From positions 1-34,339 of the forward strand of contig CABRGB010000016.1 of the NCBI GenBank assembly GCA_902470345.1: 34,339 nucleotides of DNA. The letters run 5' to 3'. Of this stretch, positions 7,608-15,107 are shown in pieces (the first letter of the stretch is position 1; each line of letters opens with the position of its first letter). Below the pieces are notes generated by a model. The model was not told the origin of the DNA, did not search any database, and saw only the letters and a list, made by a program, of their open reading frames with translations. A program made the translations under genes and the position numbers. The DNA is from an uncultured Collinsella sp. (GTDB taxonomy: Bacteria > Actinomycetota > Coriobacteriia > Coriobacteriales > Coriobacteriaceae).

Positions 7608-9363
7608 ACGTGTCCTCCACGACCTTACCGCCGTCCTGCACGTAAAAACACTTCATGCCGTACTGCTTGCCGCCGTCGGTCACATAGTAGTCAAACGCAT
7701 CTTGCGTATAGCCGTCGGAGTTGGTGGCACGCACGCGCACAAAGTACTGACCGGTATCGGGGGCATCGCACGTTACCTCCGGCAGCAGCACGTCCTCGGC
7801 CTTAAAAATCACGTCAGTAATGGCGTAATCGCGCGCAAGCTCCACGGTATAGCGAATGTCGCGCGCCTTAAAGTCGTACGACGCGTCCCAATTCACGCGC
7901 AGCTTACCGTTATCGATCTGCGGCACGCCAATGTAGAACGGCATGGGCTTCTTATAGCTCTCGCGATAGCTCTTATAGTTCTCCTCGATCTCGGAAGGAA
8001 TCGCCGCGGCAATCTGCTTGTATTCGTCCTTGGTCACGGGCAGATTCTCCAGGTCGGGCGCAGCAAAGACGAGCGGCTCCGTGACCTCGCGATAATGCTC
8101 GACCATCTTGCTCAGACGCTCTTCGGTCAAATACGAGCGCAGGTCCTTCACGGCGCTATCGAGTTCGCTGCGGAACGACTTGCTGCGCAACGCGCGGTTA
8201 AACAGCACGTTGCCCCAGTAGTTGCTCACGCCGCGCTCCCAGCTCGCATAATCCGAGAACCCCGTCAGGCTCAACTCGAGCTTGCGCAGCATGCCGTCGT
8301 TATCCCAATCCAGGATGTACCAAACCTTGGAGTTAAGCGGGCTGTACAGATAGCAGTTACGGTTCTGCGTATCGCAATTACCCGTCAAGATCTGAAACGC
8401 CATCCAATAGACCAGGTTCTCGGTATCGAAGTAGGTGTCGAGCACATCGTCGATCTTTTGTGTATCGTCGTTGAGCGCATCGAGCATCTCAATCAACTTG
8501 ATATGGTCCGAATCGCCCTTAATCTCGAGCATGCCCTCAAACGCCGTCTGGTTATAGTCGGGGTCATCGGCGAGCTTAATGGTGTCCTCAAAGCGATGGA
8601 AATCGAAGCTGTTCACCTTATACAGATGCCCGTTCTTATCCAGACCGTGGGCCTTAAGCGCCGTTTTGTTGAGCTGCTCGACCTGCGTAAACAGTCCGTA
8701 GTCCTCAAAGGTGTCGTTAGATTTTTCGGTCTGATCGCACACCCATAAGTGCACAAACTGCGTGCGCAGGCCCATCATCTGGGGAATCCCACGGATCAGA
8801 TCGTAGGCCATCTTGTTGCGAAAGCGCATGCCCTCGCCCATATGCTTGTTGAGCGCAATCGCACGCTGCTGGCGCCACGTGCCCTTGCCCTTTTTGAGCT
8901 CCACCTTGTAGTTCTTTTGCGTATAGGTACTCGACGTCTGACCGCGCACCTGCACCGTGGCGTTGGGCGCCTCCTCGCCATAGCCCACCTCGCCAGCAAC
9001 GGGACCCCTATCATCGCCTGGCTGTAGCAGGCCCATAACCTGATAGCGCGTCACGCCCATGTCGGCATAGTCGTAGACCGAGTACGTATTGATCTCGGCC
9101 CAGCTATGGTCGGTATTCTCGGAGCTGTTGCCGCGAGAGACCGTCAGGTACATACATACGATGCCCGAGTCATCGTAGACCTCGTACAGTTCATCCCTGT
9201 CGCGAAGGTGCTTGGTCTCGCTAGACGCATCGGCCTTTTTAATCTTGTCCTGCTTCTTGGTCTTTTTTGTCGAGGATTCGTCCTGAGACGAGCAGCCCGA
9301 AAGCAGCAGCGCTCCGGCAGCCGCCTCAAACAGGCGACGGCGAGACATCATCCTATCGGTCAT
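7594..9363 (-). CDS. CotH-kinase domain lipoprotein
   Basis: About 589 residues. It begins with a lipoprotein signal (SRRRLFEAAAGALLLSGC, lipobox cysteine at residue 24; the SRRR start is also Tat-like), then a Lys/Ser-rich linker. Next come a CotH kinase-like domain (about 75-430) and a C-terminal Fn3-like beta region (about 480-570). CotH hallmarks are RNKMAYDLI, the NRNCYLY segment and YILDWDNDG with acidic metal-binding residues. CotH of Bacillus subtilis phosphorylates spore coat proteins; here the domain would be displayed outside the membrane. Start: ATG 9363 has GGGGAGG 5 nt upstream and overlaps the pelG stop by 11 nt. The longer reading from 9420 only shadows pelG. The substrate is unknown; an exopolysaccharide or surface protein is my inference. 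Confidence 0.88.
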   Translation of the reverse strand: MTDRMMSRRRLFEAAAGALLLSGCSSQDESSTKKTKKQDKIKKADASSETKHLRDRDELYEVYDDSGIVCMYLTVSRGNSSENTDHSWAEINTYSVYDYADMGVTRYQVMGLLQPGDDRGPVAGEVGYGEEAPNATVQVRGQTSSTYTQKNYKVELKKGKGTWRQQRAIALNKHMGEGMRFRNKMAYDLIRGIPQMMGLRTQFVHLWVCDQTEKSNDTFEDYGLFTQVEQLNKTALKAHGLDKNGHLYKVNSFDFHRFEDTIKLADDPDYNQTAFEGMLEIKGDSDHIKLIEMLDALNDDTQKIDDVLDTYFDTENLVYWMAFQILTGNCDTQNRNCYLYSPLNSKVWYILDWDNDGMLRKLELSLTGFSDYASWERGVSNYWGNVLFNRALRSKSFRSELDSAVKDLRSYLTEERLSKMVEHYREVTEPLVFAAPDLENLPVTKDEYKQIAAAIPSEIEENYKSYRESYKKPMPFYIGVPQIDNGKLRVNWDASYDFKARDIRYTVELARDYAITDVIFKAEDVLLPEVTCDAPDTGQYFVRVRATNSDGYTQDAFDYYVTDGGKQYGMKCFYVQDGGKVVEDTYEEG

Positions 9364-10897
9364 CAGGACCTCCCCAACGATTGCGATACACGCGAACCAC
9401 CATGCGCTCAAACGCACCATGCGGCTCGCCCTCTAGACGCAACTCCTCATAGCGCTGTTCGGCACGGTCGAGCAAGCAGCCCAGCTCCGTAAAGCGACCC
9501 GTCTTGTCGGTCGCCACAATGGGCTGCTGGCTCAGAATACGATACGGCAAGTTGGCGGTATAGGTATCGAGCCGCATGAGCGCCACAACAAAAAACACCG
9601 CCGCGCCGAGCAAAAAGCCAAAGCCATAAAACTGCTGCGGAAAGAACAGCGAGACGATGGTCGCCAGCCCCGCCACGCCCGCAAACAGCCCAGAGGCAAG
9701 CACGGCGCCCTTGTAGTCGGTAAAGTACAGCAAGATCAGCAGAATCGTGTTGCCCACTGCATACAGGCCATAGCCCACGCACAGCGTGCGGAAATACCCG
9801 TGCATCAGATTGTTGAAGCCCAGTGGCAGGGCCGAGAGCACCGTGGTCTCGAGCGAGATGACCGCCGCCGTCACAAACAGCTGCTTGAGCGCGCAAAACC
9901 GCAGCTCCCGGTTGAGCGTGGCGAGCATTTCCTCCTCGGCCACCACAATGTCGCCCACCACGCCGCCGTCGTTAAACAGGCTGTAGTAGTCGCGGTAGCG
10001 CGGATAGAAGTTGACCTCAACCGACACCACAAAGTTGACGGTCGTGACCAGAATGGTCAAAAACGCAAGCAACGCCGGCACATCATGATAGGGCGCGCCG
10101 TAAAACAGGCCTTTGACCTGCACGCCAATGGGCCCTGCCCAAATAATCACCAGGTGCGCAAAGAGTCCCAAATTGGTAAATAGGCCCGTGAGCGCGAGCG
10201 GCATAAAATGGTCGAGCCAGCGCAAAAAGAGCCAGGGGCTGCGATCGCTCTGAGGAAAATACCGGTACAGCAGCACCACGTCCCAGGCAAGCATCACACC
10301 GTAGCCCAGGGCGATCGAGCCCAGCAGGCCCTCGACGGGCGGCAGCCCCAGTGCCAGCGCGGCCAGGGCGCACAGGCATGCCACGCCAATGGCCGCGGCA
10401 AAGCTGCACAGAATGCCGCGGTAATCCTTGATGGCCGTGAGATAGCTCATGCCGTTCCAGCTGACGATCATAATGTTGAACAGCCACAGGCACAGCAGCC
10501 CCTGCATAAGCGTAGCGCCCGAGAACAGCAAAAAGACGCCGTAGAGCACGGTGCCCACAACGAGCATGATGGCATTGGAGCCCCAAAACGATGGCAAGAT
10601 CTCTCCTTCGCGCTCGGCAAAGAGCATGTCGGCCAAAAAGCGCGTGACCGGCATGGAGAAAAAGCTTGTGAGCGTAAGCGAGGCCAGCAGCGTATAGGTC
10701 ACCATGCACACCAGCAGGTCCTGGTTGGCACGGCCCACACCCCACAGACCGCATAGCACCAAAATGCCCACCTGCAGCAGCACGCCCAGCAGCATGGGGC
10801 CCGTGCACACGATGCCGGCGTAGCCATAGGCGCGCATCGTGGCAAACAGACCCTTGCGCTTAAACAGGCGCTTGAGCTCAAAACCGATTCCGGCCAC
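9353..10897 (-). CDS. pelG: Pel exopolysaccharide exporter PelG
   Basis: 514 residues, about 12 hydrophobic segments. It starts with the family hallmark MAGIGFELKRLFKRKG, typical of PelG, a MOP-superfamily flippase-like protein that with PelF, PelE and PelD forms the inner-membrane synthase/export complex. The length matches known PelG proteins. It starts 3 nt after the stop of pelF and overlaps the CotH gene at its end, so translation of all three is probably coupled. In this family it is thought to move the growing GalNAc-rich polymer across the membrane; that role is from family knowledge. Confidence 0.93.
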   Translation of the reverse strand: MAGIGFELKRLFKRKGLFATMRAYGYAGIVCTGPMLLGVLLQVGILVLCGLWGVGRANQDLLVCMVTYTLLASLTLTSFFSMPVTRFLADMLFAEREGEILPSFWGSNAIMLVVGTVLYGVFLLFSGATLMQGLLCLWLFNIMIVSWNGMSYLTAIKDYRGILCSFAAAIGVACLCALAALALGLPPVEGLLGSIALGYGVMLAWDVVLLYRYFPQSDRSPWLFLRWLDHFMPLALTGLFTNLGLFAHLVIIWAGPIGVQVKGLFYGAPYHDVPALLAFLTILVTTVNFVVSVEVNFYPRYRDYYSLFNDGGVVGDIVVAEEEMLATLNRELRFCALKQLFVTAAVISLETTVLSALPLGFNNLMHGYFRTLCVGYGLYAVGNTILLILLYFTDYKGAVLASGLFAGVAGLATIVSLFFPQQFYGFGFLLGAAVFFVVALMRLDTYTANLPYRILSQQPIVATDKTGRFTELGCLLDRAEQRYEELRLEGEPHGAFERMVVRVYRNRWGGPDDR

Positions 10898-10900
10898 CGG

Positions 10901-12328
10901 CTACACCTCCTTCTTGGGCAAATTGAACGCGCGAGCCGTCTCGTCGTACAGCGCACGATAGTTGGCGAGCATCTGCTCGTGTAGGTAGTAGGTCGCCACG
11001 CGACGCTGGCCGCGCTCCCCCATTTCCAGACGGCGGGCACGGCTCGCGCACATGCGCTCCATGGCATCGGCCAGACCCTTGCGATACATGGGCGGGCTCA
11101 CATATCCGGCAACGCCAAAGTCGTCGCCGGGGGCGCCCTCGAGCAGCTCGCGGCAGCAGCCGACCTCGGTCGTCACGCAGGGGCGACGCGCGCCCAGCGA
11201 TTCCAACACGCTCAACGGCTGGCCCTCCGAGATACTCGTCAAAATGGTAAAGTCGAGCTTTTCCATGTACTCGACCACGTTGACGCGACCGGTAAAGATC
11301 AAGTCACGCACACCCAATGTCTCTACCAGCGCATGGCACTCGGCGCCATATTCCTCGTCGTCCACGCCACCCATAATATGCAGGCGCACGTGCGGCAGGC
11401 GCTCATGCAACTCAAAGAAGGCATAGATCATGGTCTTGACGTCCTTGATGGGCGCCAGGCGCACCACCGCGCCAATGTCCACCCATCCGTCATCGGGCTT
11501 TAAGGGAATGTCCTTAAAGCGGTCGAACTGGATACCATTGGGGATAACCAGGCATTTGTCCGCATCGCAGCCCATATCGATCTGCGTCTTGCGGGCGTTG
11601 TGAAACAGGCTTGTCACGCGGAAAGCGCGACGGTAGATCTCCTCCGAAAGCAGGTAGAAAAAGCGAATCCAGCGGTCCTTAAACGAGGGCACCACCCAGT
11701 CGGCGCGAATGATCTCTTCCTCGCGTTCGCGGGTATAGATGCCGTGCTCGGTCAGCAATGCCGGCGCGTTATTCATGCTGGAGCCCAAACTTGCGAGCAG
11801 ACCGCCGTAGCCGGTCGAGATGGCGTGATACACGTCGGCCACCGGAACCTCGCTACCCAGCAGATAGAGCACGGGCAGCAACATCGAACGCATGGTGTGA
11901 AAGGCATCGGCGAAAGGCGTATACGGGTACTCGGCTAGACACACGTCACGGAAGATATCCATAAACGTGCGGCTCTGCAAAAATGAGAGCGGATGCACGT
12001 GGCGGCGCTGGAAAATGTCGAACAGCACGTCCCAGTCCGGATTGGAGAGTGAGACCAGACGGCGCAGCGCCTCGCGCTCGCGGTCGTCGAAGTCGACTTC
12101 CTCCTGCTCGCCCGAAAGACGCAGGGCATCGTCCAAGAACACCTCGTGCACCTCGACGACGTTGCCGGGCAGCTCGTAGACAAACTTGCCGCGGTCTTCG
12201 GCGTGGGCGCCAATCACCCACAGCACAAACTCATACTCGGGCATGGCCGCGATGTAGCCGTGCATCCAGGTGGACACACCGCCGTGCACATAAGGGTAGC
12301 AGCCTTCGAGCACCAAGCAAATTCTCAT
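10901..12328 (-). CDS. pelF: Pel polymerase, GT4 glycosyltransferase PelF
   Basis: 475 residues. The N-terminal MRICLVLEGCYPYVHGGVS with GGVSTW is the PelF version of the GT4 donor/acceptor motif, and the C-terminal Rossmann half has the GT4 motif SEGQPLSVLE (E-x7-E). PelF is the cytosolic glycosyltransferase of Pel systems, using UDP-sugar (mainly UDP-GalNAc). No membrane segment is seen, so it would be held at the membrane by PelD/PelE/PelG. Its start overlaps the preceding stop by 4 nt, so translation is coupled. Length and motifs are normal. Confidence 0.93.
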   Translation of the reverse strand: MRICLVLEGCYPYVHGGVSTWMHGYIAAMPEYEFVLWVIGAHAEDRGKFVYELPGNVVEVHEVFLDDALRLSGEQEEVDFDDREREALRRLVSLSNPDWDVLFDIFQRRHVHPLSFLQSRTFMDIFRDVCLAEYPYTPFADAFHTMRSMLLPVLYLLGSEVPVADVYHAISTGYGGLLASLGSSMNNAPALLTEHGIYTREREEEIIRADWVVPSFKDRWIRFFYLLSEEIYRRAFRVTSLFHNARKTQIDMGCDADKCLVIPNGIQFDRFKDIPLKPDDGWVDIGAVVRLAPIKDVKTMIYAFFELHERLPHVRLHIMGGVDDEEYGAECHALVETLGVRDLIFTGRVNVVEYMEKLDFTILTSISEGQPLSVLESLGARRPCVTTEVGCCRELLEGAPGDDFGVAGYVSPPMYRKGLADAMERMCASRARRLEMGERGQRRVATYYLHEQMLANYRALYDETARAFNLPKKEV

Positions 12329-14205
12329 CGGTCGCCGCCCTCCTTGCGCGCAATCGTCACGGTCTTGTCCGTCGCTTTGACTAGGTACAGGTTGCCCGTC
12401 AGGTGTTTAATCTCGCCACCGGACACCGTACCCGGTTCTCCGTTATTGGCGCGGAACATAAGCCAAGCCTCATCGTGGAAGTTGCCCAGGCTGAGCGTCC
12501 AGGCATCATCGCTCGCATCCACGCTCACCGTCACGGACGAAAAACGCTGGATGGCACCCGAGCACTCCGAACCCGTCTGGTGGCGCAGGTCGGGAGCGGA
12601 CGTAGAAAGCCAGTCCAGATAGTTGACCAGGCCGCCCTTATAGACTTTCCAGCCCTCCTTGGCGCCGCGATCGGGATCCAGCAGGTCATCGGGATGCATA
12701 AAATGAGTGCTCACGTAGTGCATGTTGAGCTCGGACACCGCGGCCAGCCGCATATAGGTGTCATCGACCATGCCGCCCGAAACGATACGCGGCTGCTCCA
12801 CGATACCATCGCTCGCCACGCTAAATTCCTGCACGTAGGGCAGGTCGGTGCCGTCCTCAAAGTACGTACTGGCAATGGTCTTAATGCGCGGAACGTCCTC
12901 GCCGATAATCTTACGGGCGCGGGCCGAAAGGATATTCGACGGCGGCACGTAGACCGAGCCGTGTGCATTGGGCAGCACCTCGTCTTGGAAGGCAATAAGC
13001 TCGTTGAGCGATGCAACGAGCGTCTCCTTATTCTTCCACGTCTTATAGTCGTACAGCGTGCCATAGTCGGTATCCCAGAGCGCCAGCGGCTGATGATTAT
13101 AGCCGTGAAAGCCCAGCTCTCCGCCCATCTGCAGCAGCATACCGCCAAAGTAGCGGAACTGCGTGGTATCGGGCTGACGCGCGGGCTCAGCCTGATTAAC
13201 CGCGTCCTCGTAGTTTTCGATCATCACGCCGGTATAGCGAATGTCATATTGCTGCGCGAGTTTTTGCAGGTCGGGCCACCAGACCTTGGCATAAAAATCG
13301 GCGATAGAAAGGCCGTAGTCGCGTTTAATGTAAGTGCCATCGCCCGAGGGAACGGGGCTCGGGAAATCGTCCAGGTAAAACACCGCGCTATTGATGACCG
13401 GGTAGGCCGTGGCATCGCCCAGCAGGCTGATCGCCGCGGCATAGAAACCGCGCATGACCTTGTTGTAGATACCGATATTGCACACCACGGTACGGCCGCC
13501 GCCGCAATCGCTCGACCAAATAAGCGGAGTACCCGTGTCGCCGGTTTTAGCCCACACGTGGGCCGTCTCACGCAGCGAAACCGAGAGCGACGAATCGAAG
13601 GGATCCGATAACTCATAACGCTGGCCACCGCCGATCATAAAGTCCTCGCTCGGCACGATGCTCTCCGCCGTCGCATATTCATAGCCGGCAGAATCGATGC
13701 CCAGCTTGGGACCGATCGCCTGCAGATAGCTCGAATTGTCCGGTGTCATGGCGAGCATCAGCGAACCGCCGGAGCTCACCCAGCTCATGATGTCGGAGAG
13801 GTGCGTACCGAGTCCATCAATCGAAGGCATCAGTAAAATCACGCGGTCGAAAGATGTGAGGGAAGGAATCGCATCAACACCATCGATGGCAATATCCACA
13901 TCGCGGTGGGCAATTTTCATGTCGAGCAGAATCTGGTCAAACTGCTCTTTGACATCCTCGACACCGTCCTGGTCCGAGTCGGTAATAACCAAGCACGTGG
14001 GCTTTTGGCCAAACATCGCCGAGCTTGCCGGCACGGCGTCGTTGGCGGCGAGCATGCCCAGCTTATGCTGCCCGGCGCTGTACTGCACGCCGGCTCGCTC
14101 CACAAGTAGCACGGCGGCCATGGCGATAAAGACAGCCCATACCACGAGCAGCCCTATCCAGCGAAAATGGCCCGCACGCTCGCGGATATGTTGCACCACG
14201 CTCAT
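12325..14205 (-). CDS. pelA: PelA-like polysaccharide deacetylase (DUF2194), membrane-anchored
   Basis: 626 residues. An N-terminal membrane anchor (about 17-35) leads to an extracytoplasmic protein. Residues 60-260 form an alpha/beta domain (CLVITDSDQD, RVILLMPSIDG). The next part resembles a polysaccharide deacetylase, with FYLDDFPSP (Asp279/Asp280) and HGYNH (His367, His371), which look like the Asp-plus-HxxxH metal set of CE4-type deacetylases. A beta-rich tail ends the protein. In Gram-positive pel clusters a PelA containing only the deacetylase portion stands here in the gene order; the glycoside hydrolase domain of Pseudomonas PelA is absent. Expected role: partial deacetylation of exported Pel, giving it positive charge. 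It overlaps both neighbours by 4 nt. Confidence 0.85.
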   Translation of the reverse strand: MSVVQHIRERAGHFRWIGLLVVWAVFIAMAAVLLVERAGVQYSAGQHKLGMLAANDAVPASSAMFGQKPTCLVITDSDQDGVEDVKEQFDQILLDMKIAHRDVDIAIDGVDAIPSLTSFDRVILLMPSIDGLGTHLSDIMSWVSSGGSLMLAMTPDNSSYLQAIGPKLGIDSAGYEYATAESIVPSEDFMIGGGQRYELSDPFDSSLSVSLRETAHVWAKTGDTGTPLIWSSDCGGGRTVVCNIGIYNKVMRGFYAAAISLLGDATAYPVINSAVFYLDDFPSPVPSGDGTYIKRDYGLSIADFYAKVWWPDLQKLAQQYDIRYTGVMIENYEDAVNQAEPARQPDTTQFRYFGGMLLQMGGELGFHGYNHQPLALWDTDYGTLYDYKTWKNKETLVASLNELIAFQDEVLPNAHGSVYVPPSNILSARARKIIGEDVPRIKTIASTYFEDGTDLPYVQEFSVASDGIVEQPRIVSGGMVDDTYMRLAAVSELNMHYVSTHFMHPDDLLDPDRGAKEGWKVYKGGLVNYLDWLSTSAPDLRHQTGSECSGAIQRFSSVTVSVDASDDAWTLSLGNFHDEAWLMFRANNGEPGTVSGGEIKHLTGNLYLVKATDKTVTIARKEGGDR

Positions 14206-15107
14206 CGGGCCTCCTCTCCTTCACGCCAAAATGCCAGCCTCTCACGTTTTTCGGCATTCAAATACACATGCTGCTCGTCAATCGCGTCGATTACACGCCG
14301 TATCGCCTGCCCATCGCGACGAGTCACAGCCAAGCGCAGGCAGAGCATCCACACGTCCTGCTCGTCTGACGCATCGATCACCAACTGGCTAGCGACGTCC
14401 TCCGCCTTATCAATCTCGTCGGCATCGGCCAGCGCCGTGGCATAGCGAATGCGCAGCGCAGACCCGTCCTCACGCTCGCAACGACGCGCGAGCAAGCGTG
14501 CATACTGTTGACGCTGAATCTGCGCCACGCGGCCATCTGCCAAACCCGAGTCCAGATAGTCGCCCAAAAAGTCGCAATACGCATCCAGGTTATGCGAGCT
14601 GGGATCGGTCTTAAACGCGCGCTCCAACTGCTGCAGCTTAAGGTCGGACTCCTTGGAAATCTGCGCCACGGCCGTCGCGGCATAATGCGCCACCTCAACA
14701 TCGTCGTTGAGCTTTGCGGCCTGCAGCTGCGCCAAGTACGCATCGGGGTCCTCGGTGAGCATGGAGAGCATTAAACGGCGGCGGTCTGCCGGGTCGTTGA
14801 CAATGAGCGCCTCCTCGAGCGGAATCACGCCCGCATCGGCTTCACGGTCATGAACCAAGATGCTGCGATGCAACTCATCGTTAATGCGCAACAACTCCAA
14901 CGTGGCGTCCTTAAGGTCCTCGCCAAACACGGCACTGCGCATCGAAAGTAGCAACACCAATAGCGGGCCCCACAACGGCACAAGTACCATCACGGCCAGC
15001 ATATGCCCGCGCACCGGCAGCAGGCCCAACTTCATAAGCGTCCACAGCACCAGGCAAACCAGCGCATGAATCAGCAGCAAGACGGCAGCAACGACAAGCG
15101 AGATCAA
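14202..15107 (-). CDS. pelE: PelE-like membrane protein with TPR-type helices
   Basis: 301 residues. Two membrane helices lie near the N-terminus (about 3-25 and 33-56), followed by an all-helical cytoplasmic region (about 80-300) rich in Ala/Leu/Asp with TPR-like periodicity. Sequence alone is weakly diagnostic. The call rests on topology, size and its place between pelD and the deacetylase gene, the same order as in Bacillus cereus pelDEA(DA)FG. PelE is thought to be an adaptor in the inner-membrane synthase complex. Start and stop each overlap their neighbours by 4 nt. Confidence 0.7.
   Translation of the reverse strand: MISLVVAAVLLLIHALVCLVLWTLMKLGLLPVRGHMLAVMVLVPLWGPLLVLLLSMRSAVFGEDLKDATLELLRINDELHRSILVHDREADAGVIPLEEALIVNDPADRRRLMLSMLTEDPDAYLAQLQAAKLNDDVEVAHYAATAVAQISKESDLKLQQLERAFKTDPSSHNLDAYCDFLGDYLDSGLADGRVAQIQRQQYARLLARRCEREDGSALRIRYATALADADEIDKAEDVASQLVIDASDEQDVWMLCLRLAVTRRDGQAIRRVIDAIDEQHVYLNAEKRERLAFWREGEEAR

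Noticed and set aside
6153..8748. Long plus-strand frames (550 and 398 codons) opposite the DUF4956, VTC and CotH genes
   Set aside because: His/Arg/Val-rich antisense shadows; the minus-strand genes have family motifs, ribosome sites and operon spacing.
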